Source of the DNA: Corylus avellana
Lineage: Eukaryota; Streptophyta; Magnoliopsida; Fagales; Betulaceae
Assembly (NCBI RefSeq): GCF_901000735.1
Contig: NC_081546.1
Span: 10,008,254-10,072,253 of the forward strand
Direction: 5' to 3'
Length of the DNA stretch: 64,000 bases
This document shows, piece after piece, positions 34,401 through 46,539 of this stretch. A program made the position numbers and the translations under genes. The notes under the pieces were generated by a model. It made no database searches. It saw only the letters and a list, made by a program, of their open reading frames with translations, and was not told the origin of the DNA. Position 1 is the first letter of the stretch. Each line of letters starts with the position of its first letter.

Positions 34401-35964
34401 GCGAGGGGGGGTCTTTTTTGTCCTCCTTGTTTCCTTTTATGAAACAGAACTTAAGAGCATAAATAGATAAGAGAAGAGTGCACAGCAGCCAAGGAACTCA
34501 TAGAAAGCAAATATCTGATTTGGCATCAAAGTACACCAATTTAACTTGTAAATACTTTAAAGTAGTCGAACATAAAACAGATTGAAGTTCTAAAATGTTA
34601 AATAATTTTAAAGTGGCAAATATCAGCATGAAATTCAAAATTCCTGGACTTCTGCCAAGTCTAGAAAGTCAATATGATACACATCTTCAAATTTGGCCTA
34701 CATCAATTCTAGTGGTAATAACTCATAAGTAACTTGGGGTTCCTGAAAGAGCATCAGAACTCAGTATTTCTTATCCAGCATTGACCACCTAGTCATCACC
34801 TTATCCTTAAAGATAGCTAGCTTTGTAGAGGGACAAAGAATAAAGATTTAACCTATATTCTTCAGCTAACAGCCTATAATTTCAGTATAGTTCCTATAAA
34901 TATGAGGTAATTTTCATTTAAAAAAAAATTAAAAAAAAAACATGAGAAGCAAAGAAATCACCAGCACAAACACAGAATATACATTAATAAGTAGCCAAAT
35001 TAAAACAGGAATTATAAATTAAGGTGCATAATTTATAGTTGCTATAGAATACTGTAAACGAGATTGAGAAGATCAACTGTCCATTTGGATTCCAATAAAT
35101 GTTTACCTCTGAACTTAAACCGGAATTCTTCTCTCCAGTTAAAATGTTGTCCAGAATCATAGGAAACTCAATGCCAGTTCTGGGCTCAACTGCATGTCTT
35201 GTCCAGTTCAAGTCAGGAAATGATGGACCATAACATCTTTGATTCTCAACCTCACAAGGCCTTTGATCCATATATCCATTTACTTGTACATCAGTATTCT
35301 CCAGTGGAACAGCTAAAGCCTCGGAAGATCTGGTGGCAATCAACACAGAAACAAGTTTCTAAGGTTAGACTAACGTCAAAAACAGACCCAAAAAAAAAAG
35401 GGAGAAAGTGCACGACAATCTACTTAAGGAATGTACAATGACTACTCACAAGTTATCAAATGGTGGTACAATTGCAGCAGCTAATGAGAGCAAAGGATAA
35501 GATTGAAGCCTTTTGGCTTCTCTGGACATGAGCTTCATCATGAAACTTGAAATCTTATCAAAACGCACTGGGACGGCAGATTTTCCTTTTGATTGTATAT
35601 AGCGAAATCCAGCAAGATTATGTCTACTAGAAATAATGTTCTTAACTCGTGTAGAAGATTCACAGCTTTTGGGTTTCGAACCATGTGAACTGCTGGCTAT
35701 GTCCCGAGTCAAATTTGAAGTGGACGTACTAGAGATCCAAAAAAGTAAAGCACCAGCTAACTTTGACACACAGTTAAATGCTTCTCGAACAGCTAAACTC
35801 CCAGGGGCATATAAGTTTCGAGATTGGTATATCGAATTATCAACAAATGAACTAATCTGTGAAAATAAATGACCCCCATAATTGTGCAATACAAGGGGCT
35901 CAATTGGAAAGATGTCTTGAGAGCTTCCGTCAAGATCAATGAAAAACAACCAATTATTCCGCAT
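31447..35964 (-). CDS. FAP2: fatty-acid-binding protein 2-like, chalcone-isomerase fold
   Basis: Nine coding exons on the minus strand: 35964-35450, 35329-35107, 33397-33322, 33217-33115, 32514-32478, 32396-32322, 32244-32193, 31975-31931, 31544-31447. All have GT-AG borders and phases that join to 1224 nt (407 residues), close to the roughly 400 residues of Arabidopsis FAP2. The N-terminal half (MRNNWLFFIDLDGSS to about residue 245) is the family-specific, low-complexity part. The chalcone-isomerase-like domain follows, with VLVGTGSRTMKI, KVYAFGFYVHPYS, RLVKINPDTDYHCLRAFGSY, FTRDIPIPAGTTIDFRRTAD, EIGGNQIGAVHSKDLC and AFFDMYIGDVPVSAQTKAEI. Plant FAPs bind fatty acids in plastids and are not flavonoid enzymes (family knowledge). 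A 5' UTR exon is likely near 36936-37060, with an acceptor at about 36011. Introns carry a MITE and a TRIM-like element but the frame is intact. Confidence 0.93.
31611..31872. mobile_element. hAT-type MITE in the last FAP2 intron
   Basis: 262 bp starting TAGGGGTGAAAA and ending TTTTACTACCTA, with imperfect TIRs and a near-duplicate 8-bp flank (CCTCTAAT versus CCTTATAT). The interior has mirrored GGTTAACCGCTAACCGCC and GGTTAGCCGTCTAAGCG motifs. Non-coding. Confidence 0.65.
33625..34145 (-). mobile_element. TRIM-like retrotransposon in FAP2 intron 2
   Basis: Two related blocks (about 33630-33835 and 33943-34135) share the order ATGCTA..C..ATCTATG, TCACTTAT, TTTCA(T/C)TTA, TATGCAACG/CATGCGACG, ACAATCCACC/ACAATACACC, AACACAA. 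Between them, on the minus strand, TGGTATCAGAG follows a LTR end ...AAGTCGCA (near 33930-33945), the tRNA-Met primer-binding site of a minus-strand element. No coding capacity; total about 0.5 kb, in the TRIM range. Quite diverged, so limits are approximate. Confidence 0.6.
34379..34413 (+). other. G-rich tract, potential G-quadruplex
   Basis: After a poly-T run, five G-runs of at least three (GGGGG, GGGG, GGGG, then GG and GGGGGGG) occur within about 30 bp inside FAP2 intron 2. The G-rich strand is the non-transcribed template complement, so the transcript would be C-rich. Confidence 0.5.
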
Positions 35965-36929
35965 ATTTTGTTAGTTCCTTACAATATCCAGAATGCGGAC
36001 TTCAAAGTTCCTGAACAGGAAAGTTATGCATGAGATATGAATTACAAGACACCTGCATCAGATTTTGTTGGAATGACTAAATTTGCATTCTGTATGAAAA
36101 TTAGAATGGGTTGTAGCCTTGTAGGGCAGTTAGAGAAGTCTGTATATGATAACAGTTACATGCAAAACATTCAAAAAACAAAACAAAAGGTCCAGTTGTG
36201 CAAAGTTCGAAAGTCTTTAGTTTTCCAGACAACATGAGTTTTCAAAAATTTAAAATCAATTCCAAATCAATTGACATATAATGCAACGCAACCAAACATT
36301 ATAATTGAAACTAGGCGCTTCAATTTCTAGTTCAAGGCCCAAATTCCATGCAACCAAACAAAAACTATTGTCATCATGGAAACTACTTAATCCAATGAAT
36401 TAGGAGGTGATGATGAAAATGGTCTTCCACCATCACCACTAGAACTTCCTGAAATCAAAACCCATTATGGTAATTGAATTGCTCTGCAAAAAAGAACTCC
36501 AAAATTGAAAAGTGTACTCCATCCACAGCTATGCAATAAAATCAGTAAATTTCAAAAATTTTAAAAATCACATTGCTCATAACTTTCTTAAAGAAAAAAT
36601 TGAAAAACTCCAAGAACTGAAGGAATCAAAGTGTACCATTATTTATCCCCGTGTTTATGATCAATCAAAGCAAAAGCACCACCTTTCATTCTGACTTCAA
36701 CATTTAAAAAGACAACAAAAAAAAAAAAAAAAAAAAGGAAAAGAGAAATTCAATTAAAGGCCCCATTGGTTCCTTCGGAAATACGAGAAAGTGCGAGAAA
36801 AAAAACAGGACCATCTTTACGAAGCATTTCTCTTTTTCTTCCTCTATATTCTCTTCATTTTCTCTCATTGTTCTGAAGAGCCAAACAGAAAATAAAGGCA
36901 ACAATAAAAAAGAAAAAAGAAATGGAAAA

Positions 36930-37300
36930 AGAACCTGAAATTAAGAAGAAGAAAGCTTCAACGACGGGATCACGAGGTTGAAGCCTTCTGCATTTGCAAG
37001 TTAGGGTTTTCTTTTTTTTTTCTGTGATTTTGTGAGAGAGAAGGGAGCGAAAGGAATATGCTTTGGGCACGAAATGGGAACACGTCGGAGTTGATACAAA
37101 GGCCAAACCGCACAAAATTGAAAAAACGGTTAAATAAATAAAATAGAAAAGGAAAAAAGAAAGCTTTTCTTTTGATGACCCCACTTTGCTTTCTCGCCGA
37201 CTTTTCCGGGTACTTTCCTCATTCATTTCACTCCCCTTTTCTTCCACGTGTCGGGGGTCTCTGTCTCTGTCTCGGTCGTCATGTTCTGTACACGTGCTTC
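36930..37300 (-). promoter_or_regulatory. putative FAP2 5' UTR exon and promoter
   Basis: On the minus strand a leader with several CTTC motifs ends in TTTCAG-GTTCTT, a possible splice donor at about 36935. Upstream lie CACGTG-type elements (CCACGTGTCGG near 37244 and ACACGTGCTT near 37290), which resemble G-box/ABRE motifs. Transcription start is not determined. Confidence 0.4.
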
Positions 37301-38310
37301 CTGGGAAATGGCAAAGGACAACTTCGAAATATAATAATATTAAAATAATAAATAATAAAATATATAATAAAATGATTTATTTTTCTTTCATTTTCACTGA
37401 TATCTTGTCAAGTGTTTCAAATTTTTTAAGGTATATATTGTTATTATAGATTTTTGTTTTGACACCTCCAATGTCCACACAAAGGAAAAAGAGAATAAAT
37501 TGGTCTTAAGCCGATTGAACATATTCATTATATAATGGAATCAGGTTTGCCTCCGATTTTTTTAAAAAAAAAAACCTCAACATCTCCCGTAAATGGTCAA
37601 GATTCAATAATATCATTTAATTTATGACAAAAAACATTGTGTGTATCTAACCATTAACCATTGGGGATAGGAGTGGTAATTCATGTTCGCATGTCGGGTT
37701 TAAATTTTGTTGAAAATAACCCAACTTATTTAATTAAACGAGTCAAACCCCTCGACCTTAACTCTCTAATTTTATATTGAGTTCATGTATCTTGTAAAAA
37801 ATTGTATGCCGTTATGTTGTATGTCGGGTTCAAGGCGTGTCGAAGGATTCACTGATCATGTTAAATAAGGGATGGTGATTAAGTGACCTCAAGACAATTA
37901 TCATATGTGTTTTTACTTAAATATTAAGGTATAGAGTCAACTTATGCAAGAGGAATCCCCATACTACTTGATTAGTGTAAATTACACTAAATTTTTTACC
38001 CATATACTGATATGGTCGGATCAAACTATGACTCAACTAGATTTAAGGAAACACTTACATTTTTTGATTAGAAAGTGTATATATATTTCTTTTGTTCTTA
38101 TTCTTTGTTCAGGCCCTAGGCATCTACCAATCATAAACGGTGTTTAATCTTAACCATTACATGAATATTTTGAAAGTGTTTAGATGTGCTAATTATCGTG
38201 CACATGATTTAGCTAATTAGGCCGCTTTTCATATTGTTTTTGGAAGCATTCTCATAGGGTCTCCTATTATATTCCCCATTCGAATCAAAGGTGAAAAAGC
38301 CTCTTCTGTT
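37301..38310. other. intergenic, no gene seen
   Basis: AT-rich. A stretch beginning TAGGAGTGGTAATTCATG (near 37668) with TGTCGGGTT motifs looks like a decayed hAT-type MITE, but its other end is not clear. Confidence 0.4.
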
Positions 38311-38311
38311 C

Positions 38312-38428
38312 CCAAGAGGTAGCTCAATCGGTTAGGACCACGTCTGATAAAGCGAAAGTTACTAGTTTAAATTCTCCTCTCCCTCTGTGCAGACATGTTA
38401 AAAAAAGAAAAAAGAAAAAAAAGAAGCA
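38312..38428 (+). mobile_element. tRNA-derived SINE
   Basis: Contains an RNA polymerase III box A (TAGCTCAATCGG, 38320-38331) and a box B-like motif (AGTTTAAATTC, 38364-38374) at tRNA-like spacing. A pyrimidine-rich stretch, GTGCAGACATGTTA and an A-rich tail follow. Related tails occur at 38835-38895 and 46318-46395. Confidence 0.7.
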
Positions 38429-39431
38429 GCCTCTTCCATGTAGCATTTTCCTTCGTTCAATTAGAAGAAAAAAACAAGAACAAGAACAAACAAAACCATT
38501 ACTTGAATTAGTCTTCTTTGAATTGGAGAGAAACAGCGTATACGTTTGGTGCACTAAAAGTCCAACCTGAAAATGGCTGTTTTCATTAACGTGTTTTGAA
38601 AATTATTTTTTGTTTGTTATTTAAAAGAATGTATTGATGTGATATGAAACTAAATGGACAGGAATTCTCCGGTGCAAGTGGGCCGGAAAGAGCCTGTTCT
38701 TATTAATATAAGGGTAAAATTGTTATTTTTTATATTTTTTTAATAATTTTGCCTTCATATTAACAAAGATCAGCTCGTAAATGACCTGAAAATGATTCAA
38801 ATTCTACAAAACAAAAAACAAAAATTTTACAGAGGTCACTAGATCAAATTTCCCTTCCCTCTTCCTCTTTCTGTGTAAGGACATGTCAAAAAAAAAAAAA
38901 ATAATAATAATAATAATAATAATAAACAGAACATTAATTTCAATAATCAACCCTACCGTGTAGAATTACTTTACTGTCCACGACATATATGAAACAGGTC
39001 TTTCTTTCGCCTCAAATTTTCCGAATACAGTTAAAATACTATTGCCCTTTGCCAATCTAGTTCGATCATGTAATGGTAAAGAAAAGAAAAGTCAGTCAAA
39101 GAAAAAGAAGTCATTAGCTCATGAGAAAAACGTTTTTTTTTTTTTCCTTTCACATTTTTCATGAAATAATAATAATAATAGGAAGCAAAGTTGTAGTGAA
39201 CATTGCATTTTTTTCCTTTCAACCATGATTCTAGAACATTAAATAGCTTAAAAGCTTTTCTTGGTCCATAAATTGAACAGAATATAATTGTAATTAAATG
39301 CTGATATCAAAAATCGAGTTGATATTTACTATTTAGTACACTTGACCTTAATGCCCAAAATCTGATGAAGTTGTTCAATCAACAAACACTTTCTTTTCTT
39401 TTTTTTTTTTGCCTAAGATCTTGCTGTGTGG
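38429..39431. other. intergenic between SINE and GPA1 3' end
   Basis: Holds a second SINE-like tail (about 38835-38895, ending GGACATGTC plus A-run and (AAT)n at 38902-38925) and short (AAT)n near 39167. The GPA1 3' UTR presumably extends to somewhere in 39200-39431. No gene seen. Confidence 0.5.
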
Positions 39432-42400
39432 TCATAATAAGCCAGCCTCAAAGAGATTTCTCCGTCTCAAAGTCTCATCTACAAGCTTGAAAGTCTTCTT
39501 CACAAGCTTCTGATCAAGGGCAGTGGTCCTATAGATCTTGAACACCCGGTCTACACAATCAGGAGCAGTGCTCTGAAAATACAACTCCTCAAATTTTTTC
39601 TTCACAAACCTGAAAGCCAGATGATTTAGAATGGTTAAATAGTCTTCCTTTTATCCCATGCATAAAGGGCAGGAAGATGTAAATGCTTACTCATATGCAT
39701 GCTCAATCTCTTGTTTTCCCGTTGATACCGGCTGGTAATCCTTGAACCATTCGCATACGTTTAGTGGCACCTACAGAATGTAGAACATCAAAGATCCATA
39801 CAAATGCAAAGTTTTTTTTTTCAACAATCATTAATTTTGCAGTGTTTTACTGACTCTCACTTTTAGAACCTTCTTCTCAAATATATCGAACTTGTTTAGA
39901 AACAGCATGAAGGATGTTTTCTGCACCCAGAAAGGTTGAAAAAGAAAAAGGCATAAGTTGGTAAAATAAATCTTAATTGTCCAAAATATAAAGCTCAGAA
40001 CAAGTCATATTTAGAGAGAGAGAGAGAGAGAGAGAATATGTTGGAAAAGAACTCTCCACAATATATGTATTCATGTACATATGGATATGTGTATGTGTAC
40101 AAAGATACATTACAGAAGGGGCATCAAAGAAAACCTTGAAACAAGGTTGCTTCAGGACCCACTCAAGGAGTTCCTTGGTCTCCATCATTCTGTTCCTGTT
40201 TTCATCCTCAAAGAGTGTTTGATCATACCTGAAACACAAGTGTCAGTTTAAGCCTTCTTCAGCTTTACACATTTATTATAATGCTATCATCTTATATGTT
40301 ATGAGATAGAAGTGGGCAATTGTGCCAATCAGAGTCTTAACTGACAAAATTTCTGAGCCCTTCATTTTGGTTGTCTTTGCCACCCCAACTAATGGAACAC
40401 CAGACATAGAACAACCTTTGCTACTGGAAATTACTGCCCTCATGGCGGTTATTATGCGAACTTAGTCGTAATATAATCACACAACTTAAGTACTAATTTT
40501 AATATAGATCATCCGAACAATTAATGAGGCCTTAAAATAGCAAATAGAACTCTAAAAGCAAAATGAGAGATAAACCAGTTCAGTTCAAATGGGAACCCTC
40601 AATGGCAAAACTAAGGTTAATCAGAGACAGGCTTAATTGCCATCATGCTAGATGCATATGATGATAAATTAATGCAACAGTTAACTTACTCGCTAATGGC
40701 AACACAAAAAATTACAGCTGTAACACCTTCAAATAGATGAATCCATTTCCTCCTCTCATTTCTCTGGCCTCCAACATCAAAGAGTCTATATACTTCACCA
40801 CTTTTCTTATTTTCTCCAACAGGGCTGCCAAAATGATTGCCAATATTGAGTCGTTGATAACTTCATTGTATTGTTAAACAAAATAAAAATAAAAAACATG
40901 AGTTCTGGACATTCATGCTTTTAAACATAGATATAGGTTGCTTTACAAACAATAATATTTAGTATGTACATAGATTATGTCATAAATAATACACCATTTC
41001 ACAGCAGTGGATCTGAATTTGTTTATAAATTATACGTCATATATAGATTATGTCATATATAGACACCATTCCTCGTCAGCAGTGGATCTGAATTTGTTTA
41101 TAAATTATATAAAAAAGTCGAGAGCCATGGCAAGACAAGAAAGATTAAGATAAGTAGAGATAATAAAGTTATAAGCAGTTGAGGAAAAGATAAGAGAGTC
41201 AAATAGCACAATTTGGTCATCTGCACCATGGAATTATAAGGCAGAACAAGAAGCTAGTAAATCAAAGTGACGAGGAATGCCATGAGTAAAGTTGTCTCTT
41301 ATTTTGAGTTTTCAGCGGATACAGCCTTTGTGCCCATAACCCTAAATTTGTCTGTGGGCAGAGCTGTAAGAGTCAATTCCAAGTAGTTGGGTAAAGGGAA
41401 AAAGGCTATGTTGAGATGATTTGTTTCTCATTTTGAGTACCCAGTGGGCCATATGTTGCAATCTGGCCACAAATAATCATCTTATCTTATTGGTATAAAA
41501 ACAATATTAATAGAGAAGTTACATGTCGATTCTTATATCCCATCTCAAGATACTACATTAGATTTTTATGTAGATCATGCTCATGTATGAATTAATAAGC
41601 TTCTCTACTGTTGCAAACTCCTACTTAACCCATAAAGCAAGGAATACCCGCAAGTTGTTATTAATAGCACCACAAGTGGGACATGTGCAGAATAAATGAA
41701 TTAGCAGCAGCACATGAAGCGTGACTGCATTTTCTCCTTTTCATTTGGATTCACATAATAGTGTCAAAAATGCAGTTCAGCTCCTGACTTCAGGAAGAGA
41801 AGGACAAAGCACCAAAGCATGCTGCAGATAAAAGAAAAGTAGCCACATTTTCCTAATAATGGAAAGTCATCTTACACTTCACAAAGAATATTCACCTGAA
41901 CTGAATCTCTACAACTCCAGTTGTACGAACTCTGGCATAGAGAACATCTTCCTGCAATACCAAAATACCCTAAGAAACTCGTTCTACGTATACTTTCTAC
42001 TTAACTAATATAACTAATTATATAGAGATGCTATAATGTGATGCACACCATGAGATATATATACAAAGTTTGGGGGATCGGGTGGTCGTACAAGATAGCT
42101 TTTGTAACAGACACTCTCAGCCGGAATGTCCTAGTGGTAGACGATAAGCAGTTTCCATTTGAAAACAAAGGCCAAAAAAAGGCTGCAAAGCGGACACATG
42201 CCAAAAACAGAAAGGGAGCTCATTGAAGCTGCTTAGTGTTTTATTTTTATTGGTGGATAAATAACATTAGATTAATTAATAAGCAATCCAAACTTGGGAA
42301 AAGACATATAAAGGTACTTAAAATACTCTAAAACATCCCTTCAACACAGCTGAAAGAAGATAAGAAAGCTCAGCAGCAATTCTCCACAGCAGCATCACAG

Positions 42401-45112
42401 CATGTGCAGATAAAATTTTGGTTAAAATGTCTTAAAAAAACCTTGAAGACTATATAATGAACGACTTAGAGCAAGTAGTAGAGAGATATATCTAGAAACT
42501 CTTCCATAATGGAGGAAGTACACTAGAAAATACACAAGAGGTCCAGATATTATCATTGTGACATTATTTTCTGTAAGCTCCTTTTTACTGCATGCGGCAT
42601 TTCCTTACATTCTGATACTAACAACATAATGTAATGTTATGCACTTAAACCCTTTTGAGATAAAGAAATATTAGGGAGATTAGGTACCTTTGTAGGAACA
42701 TAATTTGGATCAGCCAGTCTTTGCAAATTATCCATGAAATAATGGGCACACTCTGGAACTTGGAGCTCATTACCACGAGCAGACGTTTCCTATGTTTACA
42801 GGGTAAAAGAAACACTTAGCATGCTTCATTTAGAATTAAAAAAGGGAAATAAAAAGGAAAAAATGACTGAAAAGCTTAATCAAAATAAGACAAGACAAGC
42901 ACTGAATAACTGGATAAAAAAATGAGACTGCTGTAGAGCAATCAGCATATTTTGATAAGTTTTATTTTATTATTATTTTTTAAGTGTAGAGCAATCAGCA
43001 TATTAGAAGCAACAGCTACCTGAATTGCGGCATCTCTCCATAGAGTCTCTATCTCGTATGCAAGCTCTTTAGTGAGACGTGGACAATCCAATCTACCTCC
43101 AATTTCTGATAGTTTCTCGCCAATTGCCTGATACAAAATGCAAGTTCTACTGAATTGACAAGCCTAGCATTTCCAAAACAAGATTCAGGGATGAACAAGG
43201 TTTTCACTTAAAAAATAAATTATGTTAAGACTTTCGAACCAGATTTCATTTTTGCACTATTGTCACTATATTGAACGATCAAACCACACAAAGGCAACAA
43301 AATAGGCAGTCAAAGTGTGAACTCAAACCTTATTTTCACTTGATAAAACATACTTCGAGGAATCTGTGTCATTCTGAGCCAACTCCTTTGATCCATCATG
43401 CAGTATCTATTCAATAACATTCAGCATGCAATGAATACAATGATTGAAATTTATCTGATTCGCTTAGCATAACAATGGCTAAGACTCGTCTAAGCTCAAG
43501 AAAAATATATTATTTACTAGAAGCAGCTGGCCTAGATACTCTTTGTAACATGCGGAAAGGGAAATAACCAACACACCCTTTCAAGTATTGCATACTTTTA
43601 TAGTCTGATACACATTGGCATGGATGACTGAGATGTAGCTCTTTAGCTCTGCCTCATCAAAGCCAGTTTGAAACAAAAGTTTTATCTGCACACAGATCAT
43701 GCACTCTAGTGTAAATATTAGTGTCTCAAGTAAAGACGAGGATACGCTTTGGAAGAGGGACTTGTAAAATATCTTGCCTGCTTAAAAATTGTGGACTTCC
43801 CAGACTCTCCAGCACCTTAACAACAAAAGATTGATCACATCATTTGGATCAGCCAAAAAGCAACAACAAGTACAACCCGTAATACGTGTTTATGCCTAAG
43901 CCCCTAATGTGGAGACTTAAAACTAGAGGGATAAGTTTTTATGCATATAAGCAATAAGCTTGAACACTAGGCCACTCCAATGGTGGAAAAAAAGAAAAGC
44001 GAGCCCTAGAAATTAGCAACTCAGGTACATAATAAACCAATAAATATCGTCAATCACTATATTGATGAAGAAGATATTAACTCCTAGACCTAGATGCACA
44101 GAGAAGGGTGAAGGAAGGCAATCACACATACGTAACAAAAATCAGAAGCTACCCAAGCATTCACAACCTTGACCACCAAAGCTACAAAAGGAAGTCACAT
44201 TCTGGTCAAAACAAGGAAAAGGAAAACTGTATGAATATTAATTGTTGCTAGCAAATATCACTACTTTTGGTTTTCCCTTATCCTATGAGAAGAAGCATAT
44301 TAACTAATAAATATGTAATTAGTCATCTAGTCACAATAACACTTTTGTAAACTCTAACTCTATCTGTCGCCAAAGGACCCTAGTCAAATAGCAATCAACA
44401 AATAATGTCCCCGAATAAGAAAATGGGACTTCAGTAGATACTCATCGGATTAAGAACGGAATAAAGGTCAACGAGATGTTAAAAGGCATTACAGATTAAG
44501 CTGTAATAACCCTGCAATCACAAAATCCAGGATTATCCTTAATCTTAAGATTTTTTTGCCTTCGCGAGAGGGTGACATTGGGAAGGTTTTTAACTACTAC
44601 TTAATCATGAAACTTGAAATGGAATTTGCATTGTACACATTTTTTGTAGAAGACAGGTGACACTCAACAAAATCATATTTGTTATTTCTCTATCTAACTT
44701 TTGCAAAGCACCACAAGAAAAAACTATGCATGATGCCATGTGCTGCCGTCAATCCTTAGAATTCGAGTTTTTCAATCTCGACATGCTTCAACTTCCAAAT
44801 AGATGATTTTAGTGGATGCAAAACAACAGAGATAATAAGAAATACTGTTTAAGATAGGTGTACCAAGTAGTAGAAGTTTCTGGATATGCTTTTCAGCTTT
44901 TGTTTCTTGCTCAATTCGCCTTTCGATTTCTGCATCCTGAAAATCATACATTACAATCAAAATGAAGTCTATATACCACATAAAAATTGCTCTACCATCG
45001 ATTAGTAGAAGGGCATAAAAGAGCACGTATTTTACTGAGCATAACTCACCTGTGCATTCTCTTCAGTATCAGCTCCATTGTAGTGACGGTTTCTGCTGCA
45101 GAATGAGCCCAT
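39432..45112 (-). CDS. GPA1: heterotrimeric G protein alpha subunit
   Basis: Thirteen coding exons on the minus strand: 45112-45050, 44936-44864, 43815-43778, 43685-43596, 43406-43329, 43127-43020, 42789-42688, 41951-41896, 40824-40690, 40228-40135, 39920-39861, 39770-39691, 39609-39432. They sum to 1155 nt, 384 residues, one more than Arabidopsis GPA1. MGSFCS at the start gives the Gly2 myristoylation and Cys5 palmitoylation sites for plasma-membrane anchoring. The G1 P-loop GAGESGKST starts at residue 46, switch I contains RVRTTGVVE (about 191-199), G3 DVGGQ is at 219-223 with the catalytic Gln223, G4 NKFD at 288-291 and G5 TTALD near the C-terminus, which ends [10 protein letters not shown]. 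It binds and slowly hydrolyses GTP and couples with Gbeta-gamma. The intron after exon 3 of this list (donor at 43777) starts with GC. A 5' UTR exon ends at 45614. Confidence 0.97.
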
Positions 45113-45607
45113 ATTTTCAATCACAATAGACAGCATAGAAGATGCAGAGTAAAGTTTTGCCAGAAGTCTCAACTCCTTAATGTAGTGTTATCACTCATTA
45201 TCAGTTCGAGCTGACCTATATCACAAAACTTAGAACATCCATTGATCAATAAAGATGAGCTACATCTCCCCAGACCCAAAAAAAAAAACTAAAAAATTAA
45301 AAATTAAAATAAAATATCTTAGGCCATTAGTCGTAATTGATGAAATAGTTAAATCAAACAACTTAAACAAATGAATTCCTCAAAAATCAATTCACGAGAA
45401 AGACCATCCAAAATGCTTCGCAATGAGAAACCCACAAAAAGTTTCATCTTTTTTGAAAAGAAAATGATATACACACCCTCTTGATCTACCATTTTAAGAT
45501 CGAATCACCGCGATTTCCTCAGCAGAATCCGACCCAAAAAAAGAAAAAAAGAAAGATCTGCGAGTAGAAAATTTGGGAATGCAACACAAAACGAGAGGCT
45601 TAAAAGA

Positions 45608-45720
45608 AGTTACCTGATAACCAAGGTCCAAGAGGCTGTTTTTCTGAGCTGTGGAGTTGAAGAAATGGCGGTAGATTTGGTGGATTCAGTGAGAATGAAG
45701 CTGAGAAAAGCAGTTCCCTC
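45608..45720 (-). promoter_or_regulatory. GPA1 5' UTR exon with leader intron
   Basis: On the minus strand ...TTATCAG is followed by the donor GTAACTT (45613-45608). The leader exon lies upstream to about 45720. The acceptor before the ATG at 45112 is not pinned (candidates near 45165-45180). The same sequence is duplicated at 50449-50561. Confidence 0.55.
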
Positions 45721-46317
45721 TGGTGTTGTTCAGAAACCATATACAGTTTTATATAAATAGATTAAAAAATGTCGTAGAAATGGATATTAGTAAGAGTTAT
45801 TTATTTATTTATTTATATTTATATATAGTTAGAGAAAGAAAAAGGGCAGCTAAATCTGGAAGGAGGGAAAGAGTACGAAAGAGCGCCGAAAGCTGCAAGC
45901 CTCTTCTCCCCTCCCCTTCTATCTTCGGTCAGACTTATAAAGACGGACCAAGATAAAGAAACTCCCTACTTATATTAATTTTTTTTTTTTTGCTTGTTTC
46001 TCGGGAAAATACACTCACTTACGCCGTGACTTTATATATATATATATATATCTCTCTTCCCAACTCGCTACCAACTCCGAAGGATATTGGTTAATCCTCC
46101 TCCGGGAACAACATTCAATCCTCCTCCGCTTAAACCGTTGGATTCATTTGACTAATAACGGGTTTTGTTTTATTTTCGTTTTATTTTCAAAAATCTTCTA
46201 AGTTGAGTTTCCACTTGATATGCAAATTTTAGGGCGAAAATAAAACATTGGTTTTCATTTGTTTAGAAATCAGTCCTTAACGAAAAAATAAAAAATAAAA
46301 AACTCTTTCCACACCTT

Positions 46318-46398
46318 TTAAAGCGGAAGTGACTAGTTTCAATTCTCTATTTTTCTCTTGTGTGAACATGTCAAAAAAAAAAAAAAAAAAACCTACTC
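46318..46398 (+). mobile_element. SINE 3' fragment
   Basis: Box B-like GACTAGTTTCAATTCT, a pyrimidine-rich stretch, TGTGTGAACATGTC and an A-run, all as in the SINE at 38312. The 5' half is missing. Second copy at about 51158-51230 lies in the duplicated segment. Confidence 0.55.
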
Positions 46399-46539
46399 TC
46401 CCTTTCTGAGTTGTCCAAATTACTGGAAGAGTTTTTGCCACGTCTTTTAACACGCCATTTTGCATGGAATTATATTGAGGAATACTGGTTTTTGCAAATT
46501 TTTTAAAAAAATATTTGATTCTAAAATGATATATCACAA

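Noticed and set aside
35199..35872. Plus-strand open frames in the FAP2 region
   Set aside because: Shadows of the minus-strand coding exons, which have consistent splice phases and family motifs.
38312..38380. Possible tRNA gene from box A and box B
   Set aside because: The sequence does not fold into a full cloverleaf by eye and ends in an A-tail; it fits a SINE better.
45723..45956. 77-residue frame present identically twice (also 50563-50796)
   Set aside because: It lies in the GPA1 promoter and is duplicated only because the whole segment is; no domain.
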